From the NCBI RefSeq assembly GCF_014489515.1, contig NZ_CP060782.1, positions 2,170,001 to 2,234,000 of the forward strand: 64,000 nucleotides of DNA, written 5' to 3'. Source of the DNA: Sphingomonas sediminicola (lineage in GTDB: Bacteria; Pseudomonadota; Alphaproteobacteria; Sphingomonadales; Sphingomonadaceae). Position numbers and translations under genes: made by a program. How positions within the stretch are numbered: the first letter of the stretch is position 1; each line of letters opens with the position of its first letter. Below are positions 28,226 through 38,088 of this stretch, in pieces. The notes below the pieces were generated by a model. That model was not told the origin of the DNA and searched no databases. It saw only the letters and a list, made by a program, of their open reading frames with translations.

Positions 28226-29248
28226 ATGCAGAGGCGGCCGACCTCATTCGACATCGCAGCGCTTGCCGGCGTGTCGCAGCCGACGGTCTCGCGCGCCCTC
28301 AACAATAGCCCGTCGGTCAGCGCCGAAACCCGCGCACGCGTCCTCGCCGCCGCAGAACAGCTCAATTACAAGGTCGACAAGAATGCGTCGGGACTCCGGC
28401 GCAGCCGCTCAAGGACCCTCGCTCTGCTCTTTGAGGAAGCGACGGCCGACGATAACCTCATCAACCCGTTCTATCTGTCGATGCTCGGCGCGATGGTCCG
28501 CAAGTGCGCGGACACGGGGTACGACCTGCTCATTTCGTTCCAGCAGCTCTCGTCCGACTGGCACGTCGATTATGCCGACACGCACAAGGCGGACGGGCTC
28601 ATTCTCCTTGGCTATGGCGACTACTTCCAGTCAGAGCCCCTACTTCATCGGCTGGTCGATCGCGGCACGCATTTCGTCCGCTGGGGATCCACTGGCGGAT
28701 CCCAGCTTGGAGCAACGGTCGGCTCGGACAACGAGCAGGGCGGCTTCGATGCGACGGAGCATCTCTTGCAGAGCGGACGCCGGAAGGTCGCCTTCATCGG
28801 CACTGTCCGCCCCGGCTTCCAGGAATTCCACGACCGCTGGCGCGGCTATTGCCGGGCGCTAAAGGCTGCAGGCATCGAGCCGGACGACAGCCTCTGCGTC
28901 GATGCCGAGCCGAGCGAACAGGCGGGGCGCGATGCCGTCGATGAGCTCCGCCGACGCAACGTGGAATTTGATGCAGTGTTCGCCGCCAGCGATGTCGCTG
29001 CGATCGGCGCGATGCACGCGCTTCAGAAACTCGGCCGGGCGATACCGGAGGAGGTCGCGATCGTCGGCTTCGACGATATTCCCGCTGCAAGCCTTTCGAG
29101 CCCGCCCTTGAGCACCGTGCGCCAGGACTCCCGCAAAGCCGGTGAGAGACTGGTGGAAGCAGCCGTGGAGGCCGTCGAGTTCGGGACCGCACGCAACCAA
29201 CTGCTGCCGGTCAAGCTGGTGATCCGGGACTCGAGCCGGCCCGCCTGA
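28226..29248 (+). CDS. LacI-family transcriptional regulator (candidate regulator of the starch/maltodextrin locus)
   Basis: This complete 340-residue repressor has the helix-turn-helix FDIAALAGVSQPTVSRALNN at about residues 8-27. A hinge region follows (LNYKVDKNASGLRRSRS). The sensor domain includes GADGLILLGYGDYF-like text (KADGLILLGYGDY), VGSDNEQGGFDATEHLL and VAIVGFDDIPAASLSSPPLSTVRQ. It is divergent from the TBDR of the starch operon and followed 64 bases later by an MFS gene, so it probably controls both. The start has GAGGGAGAAG directly upstream. The inducer is likely maltose or a maltooligosaccharide, by context only. Confidence 0.92.
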   Translation: MQRRPTSFDIAALAGVSQPTVSRALNNSPSVSAETRARVLAAAEQLNYKVDKNASGLRRSRSRTLALLFEEATADDNLINPFYLSMLGAMVRKCADTGYDLLISFQQLSSDWHVDYADTHKADGLILLGYGDYFQSEPLLHRLVDRGTHFVRWGSTGGSQLGATVGSDNEQGGFDATEHLLQSGRRKVAFIGTVRPGFQEFHDRWRGYCRALKAAGIEPDDSLCVDAEPSEQAGRDAVDELRRRNVEFDAVFAASDVAAIGAMHALQKLGRAIPEEVAIVGFDDIPAASLSSPPLSTVRQDSRKAGERLVEAAVEAVEFGTARNQLLPVKLVIRDSSRPA

Positions 29249-29312
29249 CCGGGCGAATTGTCCAACGCCGATTGTTCTGCCAGCTTGTGCGCGAGCGCAT
29301 GAGGGAGAGAGC

Positions 29313-30814
29313 ATGCCTGTGAGCGAAAAACCCCGGCAGAGTCTCGCCGGGCTCTGGAATATTTCCTTCGGTTTCTTCGGCATCCAGATCGGCTTCGCGC
29401 TCCAGAACGCGAACATGTCGCGGATATTTCAGTCGTTGGGGTCGAGCCTGGACGATCTTCCGGCCTTGTGGGTCGCCGCCCCGCTGACCGGGCTGCTTGT
29501 CCAGCCGATCATCGGGCACATGTCCGACAAGACCTGGCTAGGCCGGCTTGGGCGGCGGCGTCCTTACTTCCTGACGGGCGCCATACTCGCCGCTCTTTCG
29601 CTACTGCTCATGCCGCTATCGCAAGTGCTGCTGATGGCCGCCTTGCTGCTGTGGGTGCTGGACGCCAGCCTCAACATTTCGATGGAGCCATTTCGCGCTT
29701 TTGTCGGCGACATGTTGCCGCGCGACCAACACACTGCGGGCTATGCGGTCCAAACCGCGTTTATCGGCGCAGGCGCCGTGGTTGGCTCGATCTTCCCGTA
29801 CCTGCTCGAACATTGGGGCGTCGCGAATGAGGCCGGGGCTGGCCAGATCCCCGATACCGTTCGCTACAGCTTCTGGGCCGGTGGCGTCGCACTGTTCGCG
29901 GCGGTGATGTGGACGATCGTCACCACCCGCGAATATTCGCCTGAAGAGGTGAGCGCGTTCGATGACGGTGAAATCGCGCATGACGGGACCGTAACCATCC
30001 GTGCACTCGCTGCGCGAACGCTCACTACCAGCATCGTCTGGATCGCGGCTGGCGCCGCCATTGTTGCCGGCACCGACGCCTTCGGTCTTGAGAAAGAAGT
30101 CTATCTGCTCGGCGGCCTGCTGATCGCCTATGGCTTGGCATCGATCGTCGGAATCCAGATGGCGAGGGCGGCCGATCTTCGAACATGCTGTCAAGCATCG
30201 TCGGTGACTTTTCGGGCATGCCGCCGCTGATGAAGAAGCTCGCGCTGGCGCAATTCTTCAGCTGGTCGGCCCTGTTCATCATGTGGATCAACACCACGCC
30301 GGTAGTCGCGCAATATTTCTTCAGCTCGGCCGACGCGAATAGCGCCGCCTACCAGGAAGGCGGCAATTGGGTTGGCGTACTCTTTGCGACCTACAACGGC
30401 GTTGCCGCAATCGCAGCGCTGACGATCCTGCCATTCCTCGCGCGTCGAATTGGCAAGGTCAAGACGCACATCATCGGGCTGCTTTGCGGCGCGCTCGGCT
30501 ACGCGAGCTTCTTCCTGTTCAAGAATGCCAACCAGCTGTTGATCGCAGAAGTCGGTGTCGGCATCGCCTGGGCGTCGATCTTGGCAATGCCCTACGCCAT
30601 CTTGGCTTCGAACCTGCCGCAGAAGAAGCTCGGCATCTACATGGGGCTGTTCAACGTCTTCATCGTCGTGCCCCAGTTGCTGGTCGCAACAGTGATGGGC
30701 TCGATCATGAAGGCGTTCTTCCCGGACGAGCCGATCTACACCATGGCCTTTGCAGCCGCTGTCATGGCGCTGGCTGCGCTGGCGATGACCCGCGTGAGTG
30801 AGGAGAAGGCATGA
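29313..30814 (+). CDS. MFS/GPH-type sugar transporter (maltoside/sucrose transporter-like), frame-broken
   Basis: This inner-membrane sugar transporter resembles the SLC45-like bacterial maltose/sucrose carriers. The N-terminal half has FGFFGIQIGFALQNANMSRIF, ALWVAAPLTGLLVQPIIGHMSD and the RRRPYFLTGA loop typical of the GPH/SLC45 group. A frame break near 30170 is followed by the second half, with FFSWSALFIMWINTTPVVAQYFF and IAWASILAMPYAILASNLP. Joined, it is about 500 residues with 12 membrane segments. It lies 64 bases after the LacI gene and overlaps the next small gene by four bases. It probably brings maltose or maltodextrins from the periplasm to the cytoplasmic GH13 enzyme. Confidence 0.9.
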
Positions 30815-31220
30815 GCGACGAAGAGCAAATCGGCGCAGTTATCGACGAAATGTACGCGATGATTTCCGGTCCCGCGGGCCCTCGCGACTGGTCGCGACAG
30901 CGGAACAGCTTCCTGCCGGAAGCGAGGCAGGTCCGTACCTGGGTCGACGAGCAGGGGCGTCCGGAAATGAAGATGATGGGCCTCGACGACTATGCGGAGA
31001 ACACGACGCCCTTTTTCACGACCAACAACTTCTACGAGATCGAGACGGCTCGCCGGATCGATGTGTTCGGCAACATGGCTCACGTCTGGAGCAATTACGA
31101 GGCGCGGACGTCGCTCGACGATGCCGAGCCCGAGCGTCGCGGAATCAACTCTATCCAGCTCTTCCGCCACCCGAGGAAGGCTGGAAGATCATCTCGATGA
31201 TCTGGGACAACGAGCGCTAA
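30811..31220 (+). CDS. SnoaL-like (NTF2-fold) small protein, frame-broken near the 3' end
   Basis: The roughly 136-residue protein looks like an NTF2/SnoaL-fold domain. MSDEEQIGAVIDEMYAMISG opens it, and NFYEIETARRIDVFGNMAHVWSNYEAR fills the core strands. A frame break at 31171, where one more C restores HPEEGWKIISMIWDNER, leads to the usual C-terminal strand and a stop at 31218-31220. Such proteins are enzymes or binding proteins of many kinds, and no catalytic function can be assigned here. The ATGA overlap with the transporter suggests co-translation. The 3' end overlaps the end of msrB by four bases. Confidence 0.78.
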
Positions 31221-31714
31221 GCGGGGACGAACTTCAGGGCGAGCCCGTTCATGCAATAGCGAAGACCGGTCGGCCTTGGGCCATCGTCAAACACATGGCC
31301 CAAATGCCCGCCGCAACGGCGGCACAGCACCTCGGTTCGCTCCATGAACAGGCTGTGATCGGCTCTCGTCAATATTGCATTCGGCAAGGGACGGAAGAAA
31401 CTTGGCCAGCCAGTGCCGCTGTCGAACTTCGTCGCCGAACTGAACAAAGGTAGGCCGCATCCGGCGCAAGCGAAGGTCCCGCGTCGATGCTCCTTGTTGA
31501 GCGGGCTGGAATAGGGCCGCTCCGTTCCAGCCTCGCGCAGGATGCGATAGCGCTCGGGTCCGAGACGTTTTCGCCAGTCACTGTCGCTTAGCGCGAATTC
31601 GAAGCTCCTGCTCGCGCCATTGGCTCGTCCAACGGACAAGAAAGTCAGCGCCGCTCCGGCGGCTCCGGCGACGCCGATGAAGGCCCGCCTATTGATGTTC
31701 GTAAGTTCAGTCAT
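31217..31714 (-). CDS. msrB: Peptide-methionine (R)-S-oxide reductase MsrB with Tat-type signal
   Basis: MsrB reduces the R-epimer of methionine sulfoxide in proteins. The 165-residue protein begins with a twin-arginine leader, NRRAFIGVAGAAGAALTFL, so export in folded form is predicted. Zinc is bound by two CxxC pairs (CAGC and CRRC). The catalytic cysteine is Cys154 in GLRYCMN. FDSGTGWPSFF and HLGHVFDDGP are family signatures. Together with the exported MsrA at 61489 it would repair oxidised periplasmic or envelope proteins. Confidence 0.95.
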   Translation of the reverse strand: MTELTNINRRAFIGVAGAAGAALTFLSVGRANGASRSFEFALSDSDWRKRLGPERYRILREAGTERPYSSPLNKEHRRGTFACAGCGLPLFSSATKFDSGTGWPSFFRPLPNAILTRADHSLFMERTEVLCRRCGGHLGHVFDDGPRPTGLRYCMNGLALKFVPA

Positions 31715-31754
31715 CTGAACTCAGATTCGCGCCATCACCCAAAAAAGTTACAGG

Positions 31755-33042
31755 CTAATATGCGGAGACCACTCGTCCTACGCACTCGCCGAGCCCGATC
31801 CGCACTGCGCCCTCACGCTCACACCAGGCGCGTAGCGTCACCTCATCGCCATCTTCAAGGAAGCTACGCTTCTCGCCGGATTGCAGCTCGATCGGCTGCT
31901 TCCCGCCGCGGCTGATCTCGAGCAGCGAGCCCAGACCTTGATCGCTGTCATTCGACAGCGTCCCTGTGCCGATCAGGTCACCCGGCTGGAGGTTGCAGCC
32001 GTTCGACGAATGGTGGGTCACGATCTGCGCCGCGCTCCAGTACATCGCCGAATCCGCCCGGCCGCGCGACAGCACATGAGGCGCCTGGCGCTGCTGCCGC
32101 ATCTTCTCGGTGGAAAGCGTAACCTCGAGCTGAATGCTCAGCCCCCGCTCTGACGGTCGGCATCATTGCTCAAATAAGGTAGCGGGTCGGGATCGCCTTC
32201 CGGCCGCGGCGGCATCGGCGTGCGGAACGGCGCAAGCGCGTCGGCACTGACGATCCACGGCGAAATACTGGTCAGGAAGTTCTTGGCGAGGAAGGGCCCG
32301 AGCGGCTGATATTCCCACGCCTGCAGATCGCGCGCGGACCAGTCGTTGAGCAGGCAATATCCCGCGATGTGCTGACCGGCTTCGCCGATCGGAATCGGCT
32401 GGCCGAGGTCGTTCCCCGCCCAATCCAGATGCCGAGCTCCAGCTCGTAATCGAGACGCCGGCTTGGCCCATATTCCGGAGCATCGGCCTCCGGAGGCTTG
32501 CGTTGGCCTCTGGGCCGGACCACCGGCTCGCCCGATGCCCGTACCGAGCTTGCACGGCCATGATAGCCGATCGGCACATATTTGTAGTTCGGAAGCAGCG
32601 GATTGTCCGGCCGGAACTGCTTCCCGACGTTCGTCGCGTGGTGAATCCCGACGTAGAAGTCGGTGTAATCGCCGATCAGGCAGGGCAGGTGCATCCGCAC
32701 TTCGCTCTGGCCGATCAGGTTTATCTCGACATCGTCGCGATAGCGTTCGTCGCTCAGGATTTCGGACAAGCGCTGGCGCAACGCGCGATGCGCTTCCGGA
32801 CCGCGCGACAACCAGGCGTTGAGGATCGGCTGCGACAAATCCTCGCGCCACTCCTCATCGAGAAGGTCGGCTGATGCAGTGAGGTCGAGAATATAATCGC
32901 CGATCGCGACCCCGGGCCGCCGAAGACCCTTCGCCTCCGAGAAGATTCCGATCGGTAGGCTCTGGATCGGAAAGTCGCTGCCGGGCTCAGCGCCCTCAAC
33001 CCAGCTGGCGAGCTTCGGATCGTGCGTCTGGTCCAATGTCAT
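31755..33042 (-). CDS. fahA: Fumarylacetoacetase, two frame breaks
   Basis: The enzyme splits fumarylacetoacetate into fumarate and acetoacetate, the last step of tyrosine/homogentisate catabolism. The start is ATG 33042 ([18 protein letters not shown]), which overlaps the corrected hmgA stop (TAATG). The active-site region [19 protein letters not shown] and the metal ligands around [10 protein letters not shown] are present. Breaks lie near 32420 (one G restores [18 protein letters not shown]) and near 32157 (one G restores [12 protein letters not shown]). The rest reads [28 protein letters not shown] and the normal C-terminus. The joined length is about 429 residues, as in the family. Confidence 0.92.
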
Positions 33043-34329
33043 TACCGCAACTTCGCCTTTGGGAAGCCCGCCAGGCTTCGTCATAATCGGGCTGCGCTCG
33101 GTCGAGCGCGAACTGTGTCGGCCGGTACGGCCAGCAAGTCTCGACCATGAAGGCGAGCGTGCTTTCGATCTTGGCCGGCTTCAGCTCGGCCTCGCTCGCT
33201 TTCTTCCAGCTTTCGACATCGGGACCGTGCCCGCTCATCAGGTTGTGCAACGACAGACCCCCGGGTGCGAAGCCCTCTGCCTTCGCGTCATATTCACCGT
33301 AGATCAGCCCCATTGCCTCGCTCATCACGTTGCGGTGGAACCAGGGCGGCCGGAACGTGTCCTCGGCGACCATCCAGCGCGGCGGAAAGATCACGAAATC
33401 CGCGTTCGCCCTGCCCGGCACGTTGCTCGGGCTGGTCAGCACCGTGAAGATCGACGGATCAGGGTGGTCGTAGCTGACGGTACCGATCGTGTTGAAGCGG
33501 TTCAGGTCGTAGCGGCACGGAACGTAATTCCCATGCCAGCCGACCACGTCGAGCGGCGAATGATCGAGCGTCGTCGTCCACAGGCTGCCCAGATATTTCT
33601 GGATGACCTCGGTCGGTTCGTCGCGGTCCTCGTAGGATGCGACCGGCACCTCGAAATCGCGCGGATTGGCGAGGCCGTTTGCGCCGATCGGGCCAAGGTC
33701 AGGAAGGCGAAAAGGAAGGCCGTGGTTCTCGGCGACATATCCGCGCGCCTCGCCGTCCAGCAGCCTGACGCGGAACCTCACGCCTCTCGGAATCAGCGCA
33801 ATGTCGCCCGGACCCGCTTCGATTCGGCCGAGCTCGGTCTGCAGCTCGATCGGGCCTTCCTGCGGGATGATCAGCAGCTCGCCGTCCGCGTTGATGAAGA
33901 CGCGGCTCTCCATGTTCCGCTGGGCCCGGTAGAGGTGCACCGCTACGCCTTCGAGATCCGACGGATCGCGGTTTGCGAGCATGGTCACCATGCCGTCGAC
34001 GAAATCGGCGCCGGAAGGAAGGTCGCCGGGAGGGTTCCAGCGCAAGCGATTGGGCGCGAGCGGCTGCTTCACCGTCCCGGCGCAAACAGCTTCGCGCCTT
34101 CATAACGCACGAACGGACGATGGTCCGCCGTCGGTCGCAGGCGGTAGAGCCAACTCCGCAGGTTCTCGTGACGAGGTGCCGTGAAGGCGCTCCCGGACAA
34201 TTGTTCGGCGTACAGGCCGAAGGCCGGCCGCTGCGGGCTGTTCCGGCCCTTCGGGAGTGCGCCCTCGACAGCTTCGCTTTCGAAATGGCCGCCAAAGCCG
34301 CTCATGTAGCGGAGATCCGTACCCTGCAT
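33042..34329 (-). CDS. hmgA: Homogentisate 1,2-dioxygenase, two frame breaks
   Basis: The iron enzyme opens the ring of homogentisate to maleylacetoacetate. It starts at 34329 with [20 protein letters not shown], the usual N-terminus. A break near 34077 (one G restores [17 protein letters not shown]) joins it to the main part. Identifying segments are [64 protein letters not shown] and the metal site around [12 protein letters not shown]. Near 33065 one more T gives the ending AWRAFPKAKLR and a TAA stop at 33042-33044, overlapping fahA. The family has about 430 residues, matching the joined protein. Confidence 0.94.
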
Positions 34330-34366
34330 CGGGCCGCGTTAGAACTTGGAAGCGACAAGTTCAAAC

Positions 34367-34394
34367 GGGCGCAGCCCCTGTTGGAACTGCGCCC
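34367..34394 (-). terminator. Hairpin downstream of the small glycine-run membrane protein gene
   Basis: GGGCGCAG and CTGCGCCC form a perfect 8-bp inverted repeat with a 12-base loop, 40 bases past the stop of the minus-strand gene at 34434. Only a short T run (GTTTG) follows on that strand, so intrinsic termination is plausible but weak. Confidence 0.5.
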
Positions 34395-34433
34395 GAGCCG
34401 CGCGGGACTCGCCTACCGCGCGTTTTGGTCGAC

Positions 34434-34631
34434 CTAGTTGACGTTGACGTTGATCTGGTCGGGGACCTTTACCTCGGTCTTGCTCCCGAAGCCCAGCTGA
34501 TCACGGAAAAGGAAGAGCAGGACCAATACGACGATTATCAGCAGGACCACGGCGAGGACGCCTCCTCCGCCGCCACCGCCGTCAGTCTCGATTACGGTCG
34601 TGCGTTCCACTTCGTCACGATCGTCGGCCAT
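34434..34631 (-). CDS. Small single-pass membrane protein with a glycine run
   Basis: This 65-residue protein starts MADDRDEVERTTVIE at 34631, with AGGGAG upstream. A run of glycines leads into one strongly hydrophobic helix (about residues 26-45, VLAVVLLIIVVLVLLFLF), then the charged tail RDQLGFGSKTEVKVPDQINVNVN. Similar small proteins are common in sphingomonads. I know no function. The tail with alternating polar and valine residues resembles that of the protein at 51113, though no clear homology is visible. Confidence 0.75.
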   Translation of the reverse strand: MADDRDEVERTTVIETDGGGGGGGVLAVVLLIIVVLVLLFLFRDQLGFGSKTEVKVPDQINVNVN

Positions 34632-34770
34632 GGCATTACTCCCTGTTACTCTGTTGTTATGGCGAAACGAACGAAGCTCGCGGACTGCGGTTCCGATGTC
34701 CGGCACGGAACCTTTGCGCTATGAGCGCCTTACGTCCTGCAGTTCGAGCACAAGCAAAGAGGAGACGGGG

Positions 34771-35031
34771 ATGAGCAGCCTGGATCAAGTCCGCGAGCAT
34801 ATGCAGGTTATTGATGCCGAGGGCACGCCGCTCGGAAAGGTCGACAAGATCGAGGGCGACCGGATCAAGCTTACCCGTGACAGCAGCGGTGCCGGCTCGC
34901 ATGAAGGTCATCACCACTTCATCCCGGCGGGGCTGGTCGCGGACGTCGAAGGCGAAACCGTTCGCCTCTCGGCGCGGATCGATGCGGTCGAAAGCATCTT
35001 TCAGACCGAAGAGGGCGGCGAGAACAGCTAG
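34771..35031 (+). CDS. DUF2171-type small protein (PRC-barrel-like)
   Basis: This 86-residue soluble protein opens MSSLDQVREHMQVIDAEGTPLGKVDKIEGDRIKL and continues HHFIPAGLVADVEGETVRLS, which is the DUF2171 pattern. It has the look of a PRC-barrel fragment: a short beta-rich unit with G.xVGxVD-like turns. AGGAG lies at 34760-34764. These genes often sit near stress-related loci, and a role has not been established. It is divergent from the small membrane protein gene and converges with the KTSC gene. Confidence 0.82.
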   Translation: MSSLDQVREHMQVIDAEGTPLGKVDKIEGDRIKLTRDSSGAGSHEGHHHFIPAGLVADVEGETVRLSARIDAVESIFQTEEGGENS

Positions 35032-35244
35032 GCTCGTCCCCGTCCGCGGGAGCAAGCTCCCGGCAGGGAAATCGTTCGCGGAAGTGGCGATTGAAGTGTG
35101 CGCCCTTTGAAAAGGCGCCACGAAATGCCTGCACGTCCTCTGGGGAACGTCCGAGTAAATGTACCGGCGGCCTCTCACGAACTCGACCGTGAGCTCGCGG
35201 GACCCGGGAGCATAAAGAAAACGGCGGATGACGGTCGACGGCAT
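35028..35244 (-). CDS. KTSC-domain small protein, frame-broken
   Basis: The first 34 residues, MPSTVIRRFLYAPGSRELTVEF followed by RGRRYIYSDVP, match the KTSC domain. Near 35144 one more C restores PEDVQAFRGAFSKGAHFNRHFRERFP, completing the domain at about 60 residues. The true end is uncertain. The same frame would run on over the opposite-strand gene, so I placed the end at the TAG that another frame reaches at 35028. KTSC domains are found alone or attached to tRNA synthetases, and their role is unclear. Confidence 0.7.
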
Positions 35245-35314
35245 GGAGCGATAAACGCGCAGGGCGCGGAACTTGTCGCATGACGGCGTCGGTGCGAACG
35301 GCTAATCGGCAGCC

Positions 35315-35955
35315 ATGCCGCAAGCCATCCTTCACGATTACTACCGATCTTCCGCCTCCTATCGCGTCAGGATCGCGCTGAACATCAAAGGCGTCGAATA
35401 CGAGCGCCGGCCGGTGAACCTGCTCGAGGGCCAACAGCAGTCCGATGAGTATCGCGCACTGAACCCGCAGGGGTTCGTTCCGATGCTCGAGATCGACGGT
35501 CACCGGCTGGTCCAGAGCCTGGCGATCATCAACTACCTCGACTTGCGGTTTCCCACTCCGCCCTGATCCCTACGCCTGCCGCCGAGCGGGCGCATGTGGT
35601 GGCCATGGCGATGATGGTCGCTTGCGACATCCATCCATTGAACAACCTTCGGGTTCTCAAATATCTGAAGAACGAGCTCGGCCATTCCCAGGAAGAGGTC
35701 GATGCGTGGTACGCGCACTGGATCAGCGAGGGCTTGCCGGCGTTGGAAACTTTCGCCGCGCCGAGAGCTGGGACGTTCCTCTTCGGCGATGCGCCGACCG
35801 CGGCCGACGTCTGCCTGGTTCCGCAGCTTTTCAACGCTCGCCGCTTCAACGTTCCGCTTGACGGCTACCCGACGCTGGTGCGAGCCGATGAGAACGCGAA
35901 CCGGCTGGAGGCTTTCGCGGCCGCCCATCCGGACCGGCAGGAGGTGCCACAATGA
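35315..35955 (+). CDS. maiA: Maleylacetoacetate isomerase (zeta-class GST), frame-broken
   Basis: The enzyme isomerises maleylacetoacetate to fumarylacetoacetate using glutathione, between HmgA and FahA. The glutathione site SSASYRVRIAL (residues 12-22) and the NPQGFVPMLEID and SLAIINYLD segments identify the zeta GST. At 35561 one more C restores TPPLIPTPAAERA. The C-terminal half has MMVACDIHPLNNLRVLKYL and FLFGDAPTAADVCLVPQL. The joined length is about 214 residues. Its stop overlaps the aldolase start by four bases. It is separated from hmgA/fahA by the small genes and lies on the other strand. Confidence 0.93.
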
Positions 35956-36767
35956 ACCGCGTGGACTCGATCAATCGCGGAATGAACGACACGAAGCCGA
36001 TGGAGTCGGTCGAAATCCCGTCGCTCCGGGGCAAAGTCAGCGACGAAGAATGGGCGATCCGCGAAGACCTCGCCGCAGCCTATCGCTTGGTAGCCCACTA
36101 CGGTTGGGACGACCTCATCTTCACCCACCTTTCGGCGCGCATCCCGGGGCCGGAACATCACTTCCTGCTCAATCCCTACCAACTGATGTTCGAGGAAGTG
36201 ACGGCCTCGTCGCTCGTGAAGGTCGACGTCAACGGCAATCCGGTCGAGCCGACGCCGTTCATCACCAATCCCGCAGGCTTCACCATCCACTCGGCGATCC
36301 ACATGGCGCGAGAAGATGCACACGCCGTGATGCACCTCCACACGCCTGCGGGGCAGGCGGTATCCGCCCATCAGGAAGGTCTCCTTCCGCTGACACAGAC
36401 GGCGATGCTGATCCGCGGTGAAGTGTCGTTCCACGATTATGAAGGCGTCGCAGTCGACCTCGACGAGCGCGACCGGCTGGTCGCGGACCTGGGCACGAAG
36501 AATGCGATGATCCTGCGCAACCACGGCACGCTCGCGGTCGGCAAGAACGTCGGCGAGTGCTTCATCCGCCTCTACTATTTGGAGCGGGCCTGCCAGGCGC
36601 AGATCATGGCCCTCTCGGCCGGCGACCAGATCAACAGACCGCCACAGGGTGCTCCGGAAATCACGGCGCAGCAGGGTGCGGTCGGGCTACCGCTTGCGGC
36701 GAACTTGTTGGCATGGCCGGCGCTCAAACGGAAAGCGTATCGCCTCGATCCCAAGTTCGCGACCTGA
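35952..36767 (+). CDS. Class II aldolase/adducin-domain protein
   Basis: The 271-residue protein belongs to the class II aldolase/adducin family. WDDLIFTHLSARIPG, FTIHSAIHMAREDAHAVMHLHTPAG and ILRNHGTLAVGKNVGECFIRLYYLERACQ are its standard segments. HLHTP and NHG provide the zinc-ligand histidines. The sugar-phosphate aldolases FucA and AraD share this fold. This longer form, frequent beside catabolic genes, has no firm substrate. Start 35952 overlaps the maiA stop (ATGA). MNDTKP at 35982 is another possible start. The next gene lies seven bases downstream. Confidence 0.88.
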   Translation: MNRVDSINRGMNDTKPMESVEIPSLRGKVSDEEWAIREDLAAAYRLVAHYGWDDLIFTHLSARIPGPEHHFLLNPYQLMFEEVTASSLVKVDVNGNPVEPTPFITNPAGFTIHSAIHMAREDAHAVMHLHTPAGQAVSAHQEGLLPLTQTAMLIRGEVSFHDYEGVAVDLDERDRLVADLGTKNAMILRNHGTLAVGKNVGECFIRLYYLERACQAQIMALSAGDQINRPPQGAPEITAQQGAVGLPLAANLLAWPALKRKAYRLDPKFAT

Positions 36768-36774
36768 AGGCTGA

Positions 36775-37917
36775 ATGCGGAAGGCGGCTAACGTCGACGA
36801 CTATCGCGAGCTTGCGCGAGCTCGCCTTCCGCACTTCCTGTTCGAATATCTTGACGGCGGTTCTTACGACGAAGTGACTCTCGCCGCGAACATGCGGGAT
36901 CTGCGCGACGTTACACTCCGCCAACGCGTTCTACGTGACGTTTCGAAGATAGATCTGACGACCGAACTATTCGGCCAGAAATGGTCCTTGCCGGTTGGCC
37001 TTTGCCCGATCGGGCTTGCCGGAATGTATGCCCGCCGAGGAGAGGTGCAGGCAGCGCGAGCAGCCCGCGCGGCTGGCGTTCCATTCACATTATCGTCGCT
37101 GAGCGTCTGCCCCGTTCGGGAGATCGCCGGCGAGCTTCAATCGCCCTTCTGGCTCCAGCTCTACATCATCAAGGATCGAGGCTTTGTCCGCGACCGGCTC
37201 GCGCAGGCTGGTGAAGCGAAGTGCGGCGCCCTGCTGCTGACCGTCGACCTTCCTGTCTCTGGTAGTCGCTACCGGGATCACCGGTCGGGGCTTTCGGGAG
37301 GCACGCGGATGCGGCGCGCCATTCAGGCGCTTACTCGTCCCCGCTGGGCTTGGGATGTGGGGTTGCAAGGGCGGCCGCACAGCCTCGGCAATCTCGAACC
37401 AGTCCTCGGCAAGGACACCGGCCTCGAAGATTATTTCGGCTGGATCGGCGCTAATTTCGACCCATCGATTACCTGGGACGACGTCGACTGGGTCCGCGCA
37501 AATTGGGACGGACCCTTGATCATCAAGGGCATACTCGAGCCTGACGTAGCCCGGGCAGCCGTGACCAACGGTGTCGACGGCATCGTCGTCTCGAATCACG
37601 GAGGCCGTCAGCTCGACGGAGCATCGTCGACCGCTCGCGCCCTGCCCTCGATCGCCGAGGCCGTCGACGGCAAACTCCCGATCCTCGTCGACGGAGGCGT
37701 TCGCTCAGGCCTCGATGTCGTCCGGATGATCGCGCTCGGTGCCGACTTCGTCCTAATCGGACGAGCGTGGGCTTACGCGCTGGCGAGCCGTGGCGAAGCC
37801 GGCGTAACGCACGTGCTCAAGCTGATCGAAGCAGAAATGCGCGTCGCAATGGCGCTAACGGGGTGCACTACGATCTCCGGGATCAACGCGGAGATCATCG
37901 ATCCGCGTCAGCGGTGA
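36775..37917 (+). CDS. lldD: FMN-dependent alpha-hydroxy-acid dehydrogenase (L-lactate dehydrogenase type)
   Basis: This 380-residue TIM-barrel flavoenzyme oxidises L-lactate or a related 2-hydroxy acid to the keto acid, normally at the cytoplasmic membrane and feeding electrons to quinone. It starts with [29 protein letters not shown]. The FMN and substrate site [11 protein letters not shown] contains the catalytic His275. [27 protein letters not shown] closes the FMN phosphate site. [10 protein letters not shown] and [19 protein letters not shown] also match LldD. The start is seven bases after the aldolase stop, so the two are probably co-transcribed. Confidence 0.92.
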   Translation: MRKAANVDDYRELARARLPHFLFEYLDGGSYDEVTLAANMRDLRDVTLRQRVLRDVSKIDLTTELFGQKWSLPVGLCPIGLAGMYARRGEVQAARAARAAGVPFTLSSLSVCPVREIAGELQSPFWLQLYIIKDRGFVRDRLAQAGEAKCGALLLTVDLPVSGSRYRDHRSGLSGGTRMRRAIQALTRPRWAWDVGLQGRPHSLGNLEPVLGKDTGLEDYFGWIGANFDPSITWDDVDWVRANWDGPLIIKGILEPDVARAAVTNGVDGIVVSNHGGRQLDGASSTARALPSIAEAVDGKLPILVDGGVRSGLDVVRMIALGADFVLIGRAWAYALASRGEAGVTHVLKLIEAEMRVAMALTGCTTISGINAEIIDPRQR

Positions 37918-37918
37918 A

Positions 37919-37995
37919 TGGTCGGGGAGAGAGGATTCGAACCTCCGGCCCCTGCCTCCCGAAGACAGTGCTCTACCAGGCTGAGCTACTCCCCG
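37919..37995 (-). tRNA. tRNA-Pro(CGG)
   Basis: On the minus strand the 77-base cloverleaf runs from CGGGGAG to CTCCCCGACCA, with CCA encoded. The D-arm reads GCTCAGCCTGGTAGAGC. The anticodon arm is CTGTC-TTCGGGA-GGCAG with anticodon CGG. The T-arm contains GGTTCGAATCC. The C1-G72 pair and discriminator A are typical of bacterial tRNA-Pro. The lldD stop lies two bases from its 3' end on the other strand. Confidence 0.97.
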
Positions 37996-38088
37996 ACCGG
38001 AACCCGCTTTGAGTTGCGACCGGCGGTCGCGGCGGGAGCCAAGGCCGCGGCTAGATAGATGGGGGAATCGGCAAGCGCAACCCGGCAA

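Noticed and set aside
33059..34105. Open frame of 348 codons on the plus strand opposite hmgA
   Set aside because: Antisense shadow of the dioxygenase gene, no domain.
37919..37995. tRNA-Pro as an integration site for a mobile element
   Set aside because: No integrase, direct repeat of the tRNA end or atypical gene block flanks it. The genes on both sides are ordinary metabolic ones.
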